Shown piece after piece: positions 37,573 to 45,565 of a DNA stretch of 64,000 nt. Under the pieces are notes generated by a model. It worked only from the letters and a program-made list of their open reading frames with translations. It did no database searches and was not told the origin of the DNA. The position numbers and the translations under genes are program-made. Source of the stretch: Silvimonas terrae (GTDB taxonomy: Bacteria; Pseudomonadota; Gammaproteobacteria; Burkholderiales; Chitinibacteraceae); assembly GCF_014202765.1 (NCBI RefSeq), contig NZ_JACHHN010000008.1:168530-232529 (forward strand). Reading direction: 5' to 3'. The first letter of the stretch is position 1. Each line of letters begins with the position of its first letter.

Positions 37573-37650
<78 letters not shown>

Positions 37651-37654
37651 GGGG

Positions 37655-37960
37655 TTGTTTTTGACTTTCCCTCCCCGTTAAAGCCCAGCGCCGAAGGAGT
37701 GGAGGGAGACCTCAGGCTCCCGACCGACTGAGGGCAGCCCGGAGGGCCGCCCGGCTGGGGTCGCCTTTCTTTGGTTACTTTCTTTGGCGAAGCACCTCGG
37801 CGGCCCCAAAGAAAGTAACGTGGGCCCGGCACCCCGGGTATGAAATGCCTTTTAAACTCGCGCCGTCAGGCGCTAACAACCCACAACAATATTAGCCAGG
37901 CCAGCTACCCCGGATTCCCGCTATCGCTCCATCCGGGCTACACAGTGGCGCCTGCCAACA
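37655..37960 (+). repeat. Composite intergenic repeat, copy D
   Basis: Shares with copy A the block GGGGTTGTTTTTGAC…CTCCC, GGTCGCCTTTCTTTGGTTAC, TTTCTTTGG, GCGAAGCACCTCGGCGGCCC, CAAAGAAAGTAACGTG, and TCAGGCGCTAACA, then CCCCGGATTCCCG…CATCCGGGCTACA. The left hairpin arm has lost the GGCCGCCGAGG part that pairs in copy A, leaving a 13-bp stem (TTACTTTCTTTGG/CCAAAGAAAGTAA). Together with the tandem repeat and the next palindrome it fills the 37224-38067 gap. Confidence 0.8.
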
Positions 37961-37981
37961 AAGGCCACCTGCGGTGGCCGG

Positions 37982-38011
37982 CTGGATTCCGGCGTTCGCC
38001 GGAATGACGAA
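37982..38011. repeat. dRS3-like palindrome
   Basis: CTGGATTCC-GGCGTTCGCC-GGAATGACGAA; the perfect inverted repeat ATTCCGGCG…CGCCGGAAT is at 37986-38005. It lies 56 bases past the stop of the persulfide dioxygenase gene. Confidence 0.75.
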
Positions 38012-38067
38012 TCCGTGGCCCGGATGCTGTATCCACATGCTTGCACGCCCACCTGCCTGCCCGGAAA

Positions 38068-39132
38068 TCAAACACTCCCTGGTGCCACCGGCAACGCCTC
38101 AATCTTCCACCGCAACATGCCCCCCGCCAGATTCGCCACTTTTTCAAACCCTGCCTTGGACAAAAGTACACAGGCCTGGGCGGAGCGTATCCCCGAGCGG
38201 CATACCGCCACCACCGGCCGCGCAGGGTCCAGCTCAGTCTGCCGCGCCATCAGTTGTGACAGCGGGATCAGTCTGGCATCCGGCAGGTGCCCCAGTTTGT
38301 CGATGAATTCCGGGGCTTCCCGCACGTCCACGATCTGCACATCAGCCGCGTGTTCAAACAAGGCAATGGGCTCGATCTCCCAAACGCCGCTAAAGCGCAA
38401 GGTCAGCGGGGCCCAGTCCGGGGTTTCCGGTAGTGGCGTATCACCCTCGGGCTGACCGCAACGCAGGTTGGCGGGCACGGCAACCGCCATCAGCTTGGGG
38501 TGCGGCAGGTTCAGGTTGTTCATGTGGCCGACAAAATCGCCAATGTCGGCATCGCCGCCCAGGCGCGGGTTGAAGCGTTTTTCTTCCGCCACCGTACTCA
38601 CCGTGATACCACGGTAGTCATGGGCGGGATACAACAAGCAATGCGTGGGCAGGGTGAGGATCTGTTCACGCACCGAGGTAAACAATTGCTCCGGGCTGCC
38701 GCCCTGAAAGTCGGTACGACCGCAGCCCCGGATCAACAGGCTGTCGCCGGTAAAGGCCATGCTTTCATCATCCAGGACATAGGTCAGGCAACCGCTGGTA
38801 TGACCGGGGGTGGCGCGCACGTTCAGCGAGCGCTGACCAAATTTGATGGGGTCACCATGACGTAGTGGCTGGTCAACCCCTACGGCTTCGGTCGCGGCAG
38901 AGAGTGCAATGCGGCTACCGCAGCGCTGGCGCAGGCGCCAGGCGCCGGTGACGTGGTCAGCATGCACATGGGTATCCAGCGTGGCGACCAGCCACAGGCC
39001 CAGTTCCTTGAGCAGCGCCATATCACGTGGCGCTTGTTCGTAGACAGGGTCTATCAGCAGCGCTTCACCACTGTCGCCCAGCAGATAGCTGTACGTGGAG
39101 GAGGTGGCATCGAAAAGCTGGCGGAAGATCAT
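38068..39132 (-). CDS. Persulfide dioxygenase-rhodanese fusion (ETHE1-like MBL + rhodanese)
   Basis: A 354-residue fusion. Residues 1-250 are a metallo-beta-lactamase fold of the ETHE1 type, with iron ligands in THVHADH (H55, H57, D59, H60), H111 (ATPGHTSGC), D130 (FTGDSLLI) and H171 (YPAHDYRG). Residues 262-350 are a rhodanese domain with the catalytic C311 in AVCRSGIRS. Such PRF proteins oxidise glutathione persulfide to sulfite and move sulfane sulfur between thiosulfate and glutathione. GGGGGAG precedes the ATG by six bases. It is the last gene of an operon with cysteine dioxygenase, a Crp/Fnr regulator and a peroxiredoxin, which supports a role in clearing persulfides from cysteine or sulfide. 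Confidence 0.93.
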   Translation of the reverse strand: MIFRQLFDATSSTYSYLLGDSGEALLIDPVYEQAPRDMALLKELGLWLVATLDTHVHADHVTGAWRLRQRCGSRIALSAATEAVGVDQPLRHGDPIKFGQRSLNVRATPGHTSGCLTYVLDDESMAFTGDSLLIRGCGRTDFQGGSPEQLFTSVREQILTLPTHCLLYPAHDYRGITVSTVAEEKRFNPRLGGDADIGDFVGHMNNLNLPHPKLMAVAVPANLRCGQPEGDTPLPETPDWAPLTLRFSGVWEIEPIALFEHAADVQIVDVREAPEFIDKLGHLPDARLIPLSQLMARQTELDPARPVVAVCRSGIRSAQACVLLSKAGFEKVANLAGGMLRWKIEALPVAPGSV

Positions 39133-39212
39133 GCTGCGCTCCCCCGAAAAAGGTCTGGTGTGCAGGCTGGCGCGGCCGCTGTAACAGGTGACCGCGCCAG
39201 CGTCGGCTCGGT

Positions 39213-39869
39213 TTACTGCGGCTGTTTGGTCGTACGCAGGTACGGCTTGATGGTGGTAAAGCCGGGGAATTTTTCCTGGGCTTCTTCATTGCTCACGGCC
39301 GGGGTGATGATCACGTCGTCGCCTTGCTTCCAGTTCACCGGCGTTGCCACTTTGTGTTTGGCAGTCAGTTGCATGGAATCGAGCACGCGCAGGATTTCAT
39401 CAAAGTTGCGGCCAGTGGTCATCGGGTAGGTGAGCATCAGCTTGATGCGCTTGTCCGGGCCGATAATGAAGACGGAACGCACGGTGGCGTTGGTGGCGGC
39501 GGTACGGCCTTCAGCAGTACCTTCTTCTTCGGCAGGCAGCATGTTGTACAGCTTGGCTACGGCCAGATCGGTATCGCCAATCATCGGGTATTTGACGGCG
39601 GCACCCTGGGTTTCTTCAATATCAGCGGCCCATTTTTCGTGGTTTTCCACGGCGTCCACCGACAGGCCGATCAGCTTGGCATTGCGCTTGGTGAACTCGG
39701 GCTCGATTTTGGCCATGTAGCCCAGTTCAGTAGTACACACCGGGGTGAAATCCTTGGGGTGCGAGAACAAGATGGCCCACTGCTCGCCAATCCAGCTATG
39801 AAAATCCAGGATGCCGTGCGTGGTGCGTGCCGTGAAATTGGGGGCAATATCGTTGATGCGCAAAGACAT
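39213..39869 (-). CDS. 1-Cys peroxiredoxin (Prx6 type)
   Basis: A 218-residue AhpC/TSA protein of the Prx6 subfamily. The peroxidatic C45 sits in HPKDFTPVCTTELGYMAKIEPEF; there is no resolving cysteine. The long C-terminal domain (VATPVNWKQGDDVIITPAVSNEEAQEKFPGFTTIKPYLRTTKQP) is diagnostic. It reduces H2O2 and organic peroxides, and probably thiol persulfides, with an external thiol. The ATG at 39869 has GGAG six bases upstream. A Crp/Fnr-like palindrome lies 91-106 bases before it, so it may have its own promoter within the operon. The persulfide dioxygenase gene follows after 80 bases. Confidence 0.95.
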   Translation of the reverse strand: MSLRINDIAPNFTARTTHGILDFHSWIGEQWAILFSHPKDFTPVCTTELGYMAKIEPEFTKRNAKLIGLSVDAVENHEKWAADIEETQGAAVKYPMIGDTDLAVAKLYNMLPAEEEGTAEGRTAATNATVRSVFIIGPDKRIKLMLTYPMTTGRNFDEILRVLDSMQLTAKHKVATPVNWKQGDDVIITPAVSNEEAQEKFPGFTTIKPYLRTTKQPQ

Positions 39870-39931
39870 GACGTTCTCCAGTGAAAAGACAGAGGTTGGC
39901 AAAGGGACGACTTGAACCTGATCTGGCGGCA

Positions 39932-39975
39932 AGTATCCCGTATGCATATGAAAAAACTTGGTGATAAAAATCACC
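39932..39975 (-). promoter_or_regulatory. Crp/Fnr-type operator and promoter of the peroxiredoxin gene
   Basis: GGTGAT-AAAA-ATCACC (39960-39975) is a perfect 6-4-6 palindrome of the FNR/DNR kind (TTGAT-N4-ATCAA). On the minus strand a GATACT -10-like box (39937-39932) follows, placing the palindrome centre about 41.5 bases before the presumed start, the class II activator position. The palindrome lies just past the stop codon of the Crp/Fnr gene itself. Confidence 0.65.
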
Positions 39976-39981
39976 GGGCTT

Positions 39982-40671
39982 TCACAAAATGACAAATTTT
40001 TTCAGGGCGGGGACATCCAGCACCAAAACCTGGCCCCGTTCCAGCCGCACCCAGCCTTTGTGCTCAAAATCTTTGAGCAAGCGGCTGACCAGTTCCCGAA
40101 AGCTCCCCAGCTCGTCGGCAATGGCCTGGTGGGTCATCTCCACCGGGTTGGGCTTGGCGACCAGCAAGGCCGCCAGGCGTTGATCCAGCTTCTGGAAAGC
40201 GACGGCGGTGACCAGATTCATCAACTCGGTCAGACGCTCTGAAAAGCGGTTGAAGACCTGACCGCGAAATTGCTCCAGTTGTCCGAACAACTGCTTGAAA
40301 CTGCCCGGTGGCAGGACCACCAGTTCCAGCTCGTCTTGCACCACGCCCCGCGCCTGATAGGGCGCATTGGCCAGCAGGCAACTGCTGGTCAAAATACAGG
40401 TCTCGCCCGGTAGCACCTGATACAGGTACAGATCCCGCCCGCTGGGGGAGGACTTGATCACCCGCGCGCTGCCCGAGAGCAAGAGCGGAAAGCCCATGCA
40501 GGGCTGGTTTTCGTCAAACATCAGCGCCCCGGCCGGCACTTTCATATACGTGGCATTGGCAAACAGCGTATGGCGTTCGGCCTCGGGCAACTCGCCCAGC
40601 AAAGGGTAGAGGCTCAGTACGCGGGACTGGATAGCAGGATCAAGCAAGGGAGTACCTTTTCCGGGTGACAC
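39982..40671 (-). CDS. Crp/Fnr-family transcriptional regulator of the sulfur operon
   Basis: A 229-residue Crp/Fnr protein: N-terminal cyclic-nucleotide-like beta roll (about 20-125), long helix, and winged helix VEMTHQAIADELGSFRELVSRLLKDFEHKGWVRLERGQVLVL, whose recognition helix ends E/S-x-x-SR as in FNR. It lacks the N-terminal CxxxC cluster of FNR. It has cysteines at about 58, 92 and 98 (NQPCMGFPLLL; GETCILTSSCLLAN), the last two in the cyclic-nucleotide pocket region, which might react with persulfide; that is inference. A GTG at 40671 opens the frame, while a TTG at 40647 has AAAAGG seven bases before it and may be the true start. It lies 18 bases downstream of the cysteine dioxygenase stop. 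Confidence 0.88.
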   Translation of the reverse strand: MSPGKGTPLLDPAIQSRVLSLYPLLGELPEAERHTLFANATYMKVPAGALMFDENQPCMGFPLLLSGSARVIKSSPSGRDLYLYQVLPGETCILTSSCLLANAPYQARGVVQDELELVVLPPGSFKQLFGQLEQFRGQVFNRFSERLTELMNLVTAVAFQKLDQRLAALLVAKPNPVEMTHQAIADELGSFRELVSRLLKDFEHKGWVRLERGQVLVLDVPALKKFVIL

Positions 40672-40689
40672 GCCGGCAGGCGACGTGGG

Positions 40690-41259
40690 TTAACTCTCGT
40701 TGTGCGACACATCGATGCGCTGGCGTGTGCGGGTGGCGACATCGTAGATATTGAAACTGTTCATGGTGCGGCCATACAAATGCAGACTGACGGCGCGCTC
40801 CCGATTGACCGGCACGCCGGTGACGTGGATGTGGTCCGGGTTAGGCACAAAACTGGTTACCGCACCGCGACCCAGCAATAGCGTGCCGCCGCGGGCCAGT
40901 TCAATGTCTGAGTCGGCGCTGCGATCGGGAGACAAGCGCACGTAGCTGCGCTCTTCCAGCACGCCTTCCACCACGCCGACCACGCCCCAGCTGCCGTGGT
41001 CATGCACGGGCGTCCATTGCCCGGGCAGCCAGACCAGCGCGTACAGCGATAAGCCGGCATCTGGCGCGTTGTAGACCAGGTTGCGCGTATAGCTGCTTGC
41101 ATCGCTGCGAAAATGCTGCGGCTCCAGAAAGGTGCCGGCGTGTTCGATCAGATCCAGCATGAGTGGCGCCAGGGCCAGCACGCAGTCGGCGGGTTCGGGT
41201 ACATCATGGCTACAGGCGGACGCTGCGTTGATGAACGCAGCCAGGGCGGTAGAAGTCAT
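40690..41259 (-). CDS. Cysteine dioxygenase (Arg-type thiol dioxygenase)
   Basis: A 189-residue cupin non-heme iron dioxygenase that oxidises cysteine to cysteine sulfinate. Iron ligands are H86, H88 (VHDHGSWG) and H143 (PDHIHVTG). Residue R59 in SYTRNLVY matches Arg60 of mammalian enzyme, which pairs with the cysteine carboxylate; 3-mercaptopropionate dioxygenases have Gln there. The cysteine of the Cys-Tyr cofactor (mammalian Cys93) is Gly here, as usual in bacterial members. The ATG at 41259 gives the normal length; the frame is open to 41712, but those residues run through the promoter region. First gene of the operon with crp/fnr, prx and PRF. Confidence 0.88.
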   Translation of the reverse strand: MTSTALAAFINAASACSHDVPEPADCVLALAPLMLDLIEHAGTFLEPQHFRSDASSYTRNLVYNAPDAGLSLYALVWLPGQWTPVHDHGSWGVVGVVEGVLEERSYVRLSPDRSADSDIELARGGTLLLGRGAVTSFVPNPDHIHVTGVPVNRERAVSLHLYGRTMNSFNIYDVATRTRQRIDVSHNES

Positions 41260-41343
41260 GGATATGTCCGGCAAAAAGTGGGGCCACGGTATTGCTGCGC
41301 TCAGACTAGTGCCTTGGCGCAAGACTGGCAAACCCGCTTGCGT

Positions 41344-41359
41344 GTTGATAGGGGTCAAC
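41344..41359 (-). promoter_or_regulatory. Second Crp/Fnr-like palindrome, upstream of cysteine dioxygenase
   Basis: GTTGAT-AGGG-GTCAAC keeps five of six symmetric positions of GKTGAT-N4-ATCAMC and matches the site at 39960 in spacing. It lies 85 bases before the dioxygenase ATG. The rest of the 41260-41514 gap to the divergent DUF1398 gene shows no further site that I can support. Confidence 0.5.
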
Positions 41360-41514
41360 GGTGTTGTCGGCGCATTCTTACAAAAAAGACGACCGTGCAA
41401 CAACCGCACAGGCCTGGCCGTGCTGCCGACGTCAAGATTTCTTTCCTTTCCATTTACTGCGGATGGATTCCGGCTATCAATAAACTGAAACGGGGTTGAG
41501 GCAAGGAGTTCGTC

Positions 41515-41916
41515 ATGGATGGCGCAGTCCGGCAAGTCATTGAGCAGAGTAACCACAATGCCTTCACCGGCCAGTCTGGCTTTGGTGCGGAGGTGGGCAG
41601 CCTGATGCTGGTTGGCGTCGAATCGTATTTTGTTGATTATCGTCTGCGGACCGTGACCTATTACATGCCTGACGATGAAACCTGTACCTTGACCATGGTT
41701 GTCCCGGCGCAACCCATCTCACGCCTGTTCGACCAGCCTGCCCTGATCGCCGCCATTCGCAGCGCACGGAGTGGGGCGGTGAAATACCCGGAGTTTGTGG
41801 CCAGGTCGATGGCCGCAGGGTGCGTCGGTTATCTGGTCTGGCTGGTCGGTCAGCACGTCAGCTATCTGGGCCGCAAAGGTGTGGCCTACGTTGATCCGTT
41901 TCTGGGCTCGGATTGA
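41515..41916 (+). CDS. DUF1398 family protein
   Basis: A 133-residue protein of the DUF1398 (COG5562, once called phage envelope protein) family. It shows VESYFVDYRLRTVTYYMPDDETCTL, then ISRLFDQPALIAAIRSARSGAVKYPEFVARSMAAGCVGYLVWLVGQHVSYLGRKGVAYVDPF, matching the duplicated pattern of the family (…LIAALR..Q.G...FPEFL..a..AGVv.Y.V....r.v.Y.G..Ge.Y.e.F). Function unknown, and despite the old name there is no phage gene nearby. AAGGAG is six bases upstream of the ATG. It is divergent from the sulfur operon and might share its regulatory region. Confidence 0.8.
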   Translation: MDGAVRQVIEQSNHNAFTGQSGFGAEVGSLMLVGVESYFVDYRLRTVTYYMPDDETCTLTMVVPAQPISRLFDQPALIAAIRSARSGAVKYPEFVARSMAAGCVGYLVWLVGQHVSYLGRKGVAYVDPFLGSD

Positions 41917-42082
41917 GTCTGCCCAACAGGCAGGCTGTCCCGACGTCGCCGGTGCCTCTGCTCTGGCAGCGCGCATATCTTGCTGATGGTCTGCGCAGCC
42001 CCCGGGATTGCCGCCTGCCGTTTGCCCAACGCACCCCGCTGACCTGGACTTGATTGCCCGCAAAAAATATCATGCAGGGTGC

Positions 42083-42102
42083 TTGACCTGGAGCGCACTC
42101 TA
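42083..42102 (+). promoter_or_regulatory. MerR-type promoter with dyad GAGCGCACTC
   Basis: TTGACC (42083-42088) is followed at once by the dyad GAG-CGCA-CTC (42091-42100) and TCTAAC. This matches the general TTGAC-dyad layout of MerR-family operators found between the -35 and -10 boxes. It lies 18 bases before the merR start codon and suggests autoregulation. Confidence 0.6.
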
Positions 42103-42119
42103 ACTTGCAGGATGTCGAC

Positions 42120-42554
42120 ATGGACCCTTTCATGCAGATCGAAGACATGGCGCAACGCACGGGCCTCACCGCTCATACCTTGCGCTATTACGAGCGGATT
42201 GGCCTGATCGCTCCGGTGCAGCGCGCACCGGGCGGGCAGCGTCGCTACGCGCCGGCTGATCTGACATGGATCGAGTTCCTGCTGCGCTTGCGCAATACCG
42301 GCATGCCGATCCGGCAAATGCAGGTTTACGCACACATGCGCAGCGTAGGGGAGAGTACGCTCGTTGCCCGGCATGCGCTGTTGCAAGCGCATCTGGAAGA
42401 GGTGGAAAAGCAACTGGCCGAGCTGGCGCAAACCGCCGGTTATTTGCGCCAGAAGATTGCCATCTATGACGAGCAGGTCTCCCTCCAGCCACCATCTTGT
42501 GAGGAAACCCGCCATGAACAGCCCAACCCAACCCGGTCTGACCGAAACCCGTGA
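42120..42554 (+). CDS. MerR-family transcriptional regulator
   Basis: A 144-residue MerR protein. Winged helix: MQIEDMAQRTGLTAHTLRYYERIGLIAPVQRAPGGQRRYAPADLTWIEFLLRLRNTGMPIRQMQVYAHMRSVGESTLVAR, then the dimer coiled coil (LLQAHLEEVEKQLAELAQTAGYLRQKIAIYDEQ). It has only one cysteine, near the C-terminus, so metal sensing like MerR or CueR is unlikely. It resembles the AdhR/NmlR-like regulators of aldehyde or electrophile response. The ATG at 42120 has AGGA seven bases upstream. Its 3' end overlaps the decarboxylase-family gene by 41 bases. Confidence 0.9.
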   Translation: MDPFMQIEDMAQRTGLTAHTLRYYERIGLIAPVQRAPGGQRRYAPADLTWIEFLLRLRNTGMPIRQMQVYAHMRSVGESTLVARHALLQAHLEEVEKQLAELAQTAGYLRQKIAIYDEQVSLQPPSCEETRHEQPNPTRSDRNP

Positions 42555-42930
42555 CGACCGTTTTGCCCGCGGCCTCGTTAAACTGACCCAGATTGATGGC
42601 GACGCGGGCGAGGCCGTTGTGGCCCGCGTGGGTGCCATTGCGCCGGATTTTGCGCGCTATCTGGTGGAGTACGGTTTTGGCGACATCTATAGCCGTTCCG
42701 GCCTGAATCTGCGGGACCGGGAAATCGCCGTGGTCGCCGCGCTGACCGCGCTGGGCAATGCCACGCCGCAACTCAAGGTGCATCTGAATGCGGCCCTTAA
42801 CGTGGGCGTGACGCGGGATGAAATCCTGGAGGTGCTGATGATGATGTCCGTCTACGCCGGTTTCCCCGCCGCGCTCAATGGCTTGTTTGCGGCGCAGGAG
42901 GTCTTTGCCACCCGGGATGCGGCAGCGTAA
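42514..42930 (+). CDS. Carboxymuconolactone decarboxylase family protein
   Basis: A 138-residue protein of the CMD/AhpD superfamily in the PcaC-like branch (YLVEYGFGDIYSRSGLNLRDREIAVVAALTALGNATPQLKVHLNAALNVGVTRDEILEVLMMMSVYAGFPAALNGLFAAQEVF). It lacks the CxxC of AhpD peroxidase partners, so it is not an alkylhydroperoxidase. PcaC itself acts in protocatechuate breakdown, but no other pca gene is here. Stand-alone copies regulated by a neighbouring MerR gene are common and of unknown role. GAGGAAA lies eight bases before the ATG, inside the end of merR. Confidence 0.88.
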   Translation: MNSPTQPGLTETRDDRFARGLVKLTQIDGDAGEAVVARVGAIAPDFARYLVEYGFGDIYSRSGLNLRDREIAVVAALTALGNATPQLKVHLNAALNVGVTRDEILEVLMMMSVYAGFPAALNGLFAAQEVFATRDAAA

Positions 42931-42936
42931 CCCGGA

Positions 42937-43791
42937 TCAGCCGGCGGCGTTTTCGTGGTAATCGAGTACATAACGCGCGCCGGTATCCAGCCCCAGCTTC
43001 TTGACCAGTAACGGCATCACCGGGGTCAGCGCCTCTTTCAGCGTCCACGGCGGGTTGAGGATGAACATGCCGCTGCCATGCATGCCGAAACCATCGGCAG
43101 AAGGAGATTGCACGGTCAGGCTGGCATGCAGCCAGGACTTGGCCGGCAAAGCTTTGAGCCTGGCCGGCAGGGTGCGCACTTCTTCACGCTGCAATTGCGG
43201 ATACCAGATGGCGTATGTGCCAGTGGCAAAGCGCTTGAGGGCGTCTTGCAGGGCATCAATCACGCGCTGGTAGTCGCCCTTGTCCTCATACGGCGGGTCA
43301 ATCAGCGTGAGGCCGCGGCGGGAGGGTGGCGGCAGCACGGCCTTGATGCCGGCGAAACCGTCACCGACGTCCACCTGGGCTTGCCGGCCGTAATGTTCCA
43401 TATTGCCGATCAGCAATTTGCTGTCACTGGAATGCAGTTCAAACAGCCGCGCCTTGTCTTGTTCGCGCAGTACTTGCAGCGCGCAAGCCGGAGAGCCCGG
43501 ATAGAACTGCAACTGGCCATTGGGGTTGAACTGGCGGATCACGTCTACGTAATCGGCCAGCGCGTCGGGCAAATCGGTGTCCTGCCACAAACGTTCAATG
43601 CCGCCCGTGAACTCGGCATTTTTGGTGGCATAGCCTTCCACCAGCGAATACATCCCCGCGCCAGCGTGGGTATCCACGTAGGTATACGGTTTGTCTTTCT
43701 GGTTCAGATAGCGCAGCAACGCAATCTGGATGGTGTGTTTGAGTACGTCGGCATGGTTACCGGCGTGAAAGGCGTGGCGATAGCTCAGCAT
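42937..43791 (-). CDS. rlmJ: 23S rRNA (adenine(2030)-N6)-methyltransferase
   Basis: A 284-residue SAM-dependent methyltransferase, close to the 280 of E. coli RlmJ. It opens [19 protein letters not shown], typical of the family. The catalytic motif is [10 protein letters not shown] (about 161-170), with FYPGSP and [11 protein letters not shown] as the SAM-binding motif I region. It methylates A2030 of 23S rRNA. The ATG at 43791 is the family start; the frame is open to 44124 but that part lies within aroA on the other strand. It overlaps nothing else and is divergent from aroA, 115 bases apart. Confidence 0.95.
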   Translation of the reverse strand: MLSYRHAFHAGNHADVLKHTIQIALLRYLNQKDKPYTYVDTHAGAGMYSLVEGYATKNAEFTGGIERLWQDTDLPDALADYVDVIRQFNPNGQLQFYPGSPACALQVLREQDKARLFELHSSDSKLLIGNMEHYGRQAQVDVGDGFAGIKAVLPPPSRRGLTLIDPPYEDKGDYQRVIDALQDALKRFATGTYAIWYPQLQREEVRTLPARLKALPAKSWLHASLTVQSPSADGFGMHGSGMFILNPPWTLKEALTPVMPLLVKKLGLDTGARYVLDYHENAAG

Positions 43792-43906
43792 GGCAGGCGC
43801 AGCAAAGGTCAATTCGCCATTGTACCGGATGGTGACGGCAGAATCGCGTGCCGCTGGCGCCAGGGCTGTTATCATGGGGGTTTTCCCGCACGTAGCCGTC
43901 CAGACT

Positions 43907-45211
43907 ATGACCACTGCCGAATACCTCGACTTAGCCCCCATCTCCCGCGTGAATGGCACCGTGGTGCTGCCCGGTTCCAAAAGCATTTCCAACCGCATCC
44001 TCTTGCTGGCCGCGCTGGCAGGCGGCAAAACCGAGGTCAAAGGCCTGCTGGCCAGCGACGATATCGAACGCATGCTGGAAGCCATGACGACCCTGGGTGT
44101 GAAGTGGACGCAAACACCCGGCACACGTGATTTTGTGGTGGAGGGCGTGGGTGGCCAGTTTGCGGTGAAACAGGCTGACCTCTTTCTGGGTAATGCGGGT
44201 ACCGCGTTTCGCCCGCTGACCGCCGCGCTGGCGCTGGCTGGCGGCAGCTACAAACTGCACGGCGTGCCGCGCATGCACGAGCGCCCGATTGGCGATCTGG
44301 TGGACGCCCTGCGTGTGGTTGGTGCGGATATTGAATATCTGGGTAATGAAGGTTTCCCGCCGCTGCAATTGCGCCCGGCCAGCATCAGTGCGGGTCGCCG
44401 CGTGCCGGTGAAGGGCAATGTCTCCAGCCAGTTCCTCACGGCCTTGTTGATGGCGCTGCCTTTGACGGGCGAAGACGTAACCATTGAAGTGATCGGCGAA
44501 CTGATCTCCAAGCCGTACATTGAAATCACGCTGAACCTGATGGCGCGCTTTGGCGTGAAGGTAGAACGCAATGGCTGGAACGAGTTTGTGATTCGTGGCG
44601 GCCAGATTTACCAAAGCCCCGGTGTGGTGCACGTGGAAGGTGATGCCTCGAGCGCATCTTACTTCCTTGCCGCTGGTGCGATTGGCGGTGGCCTGGTGCG
44701 GGTGGAAGGCGTGGGCAGCGAGAGCATTCAGGGTGACAAGCGCTTTGCCGAGGTACTGGAACAAATGGGCGCGCAGATCACCTGGGCGGCCAACCACATT
44801 GAAGCTGCGCCACCTGCGACCGGCAAACTCAAAGCGCTGGATGTCGATCTGAATCACATTCCGGATGCCGCCATGACCATTGCCGTTGCTGCGCTGTTTG
44901 CCGAAGGCACCACCACCATCCGCAATATCGAGAGTTGGCGCGTGAAAGAAACCGATCGCCTCTCAGCCATGGCGACCGAATTGCGCAAAGTGGGCGCAGC
45001 GGTGGAAGAAGGCCAGGATTACATCCGCGTCACCCCGCCGGCCGATCTGATCCCGCATGCGGCAATCGACACCTATGACGATCACCGCATGGCGATGTGT
45101 TTTTCGCTGGTGGCGCTGGGCGGCGTGCCGGTCCGGATCAATGATCCGAAATGCACGGCGAAGACGTTCCCGACCTATTTTGAGGTGCTGGCAGGGATTA
45201 GCCAGGCTTGA
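43907..45211 (+). CDS. aroA: 3-Phosphoshikimate 1-carboxyvinyltransferase (EPSP synthase)
   Basis: A 434-residue cytosolic enzyme of the shikimate pathway, joining shikimate-3-phosphate and PEP. Seen: [26 protein letters not shown] (S3P site), [17 protein letters not shown] with the conserved [22 protein letters not shown] (RPI/P-D) and the C-terminal [23 protein letters not shown] and YDDHRMAM. The NAGTA rather than NAATA sequence places it in class I, normally glyphosate sensitive. The ATG at 43907 ([14 protein letters not shown]) starts the family N-terminus. A small membrane protein gene follows four bases after the stop. Confidence 0.97.
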   Translation: MTTAEYLDLAPISRVNGTVVLPGSKSISNRILLLAALAGGKTEVKGLLASDDIERMLEAMTTLGVKWTQTPGTRDFVVEGVGGQFAVKQADLFLGNAGTAFRPLTAALALAGGSYKLHGVPRMHERPIGDLVDALRVVGADIEYLGNEGFPPLQLRPASISAGRRVPVKGNVSSQFLTALLMALPLTGEDVTIEVIGELISKPYIEITLNLMARFGVKVERNGWNEFVIRGGQIYQSPGVVHVEGDASSASYFLAAGAIGGGLVRVEGVGSESIQGDKRFAEVLEQMGAQITWAANHIEAAPPATGKLKALDVDLNHIPDAAMTIAVAALFAEGTTTIRNIESWRVKETDRLSAMATELRKVGAAVEEGQDYIRVTPPADLIPHAAIDTYDDHRMAMCFSLVALGGVPVRINDPKCTAKTFPTYFEVLAGISQA

Positions 45212-45215
45212 CGCT

Positions 45216-45557
45216 ATGGGGCTGCGATCGTTTTTACGTCTACTGCTTGGGCTGCTTGGTCTTGAATTGTTGGCAACCATTGCGGTAGGCCTGTTCAGGC
45301 ACGGCCGTGCCCTTGGCGAGTTCGTAGCGCAGGGCCCGTGGGTTGGGTTTGGGTGCTTTGCCTTGGGCTGCCTTATCGCCCTCGGCGCAAGTCGCGGTAC
45401 AGGCATTGTGGAACTTGACGCGACTAGCAACGCATCCGCTTCGCCCTGGTTGGTTCGCTGGTATATCGAGGCTGGGTCATTGACCGGACTGGAACAGGCT
45501 TTCTTCCTGGTCCTCGCTGGAAGCATTTGGGGAATAGGGGCCTACTGGCTGTTGTAA
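45216..45557 (+). CDS. Small membrane protein, unknown, downstream of aroA
   Basis: A 113-residue protein with two or three hydrophobic helices (RSFLRLLLGLLGLELLATIAVGLF; WVGFGCFALGCLIALGASRG; EQAFFLVLAGSIWGIGAYWLL) and a polar middle. No family is recognised. The start ATG is four bases beyond the aroA stop with only AGG upstream, so translation may be coupled to aroA. The next gene, htpG, is 337 bases away and has its own heat-shock promoter. Confidence 0.55.
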   Translation: MGLRSFLRLLLGLLGLELLATIAVGLFRHGRALGEFVAQGPWVGFGCFALGCLIALGASRGTGIVELDATSNASASPWLVRWYIEAGSLTGLEQAFFLVLAGSIWGIGAYWLL

Positions 45558-45565
45558 TCGATAGA

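Noticed and set aside
41515..41916. Phage gene (the DUF1398 family was once labelled phage envelope protein)
   Set aside because: No other phage gene is nearby and the family is chromosomal in most genomes.
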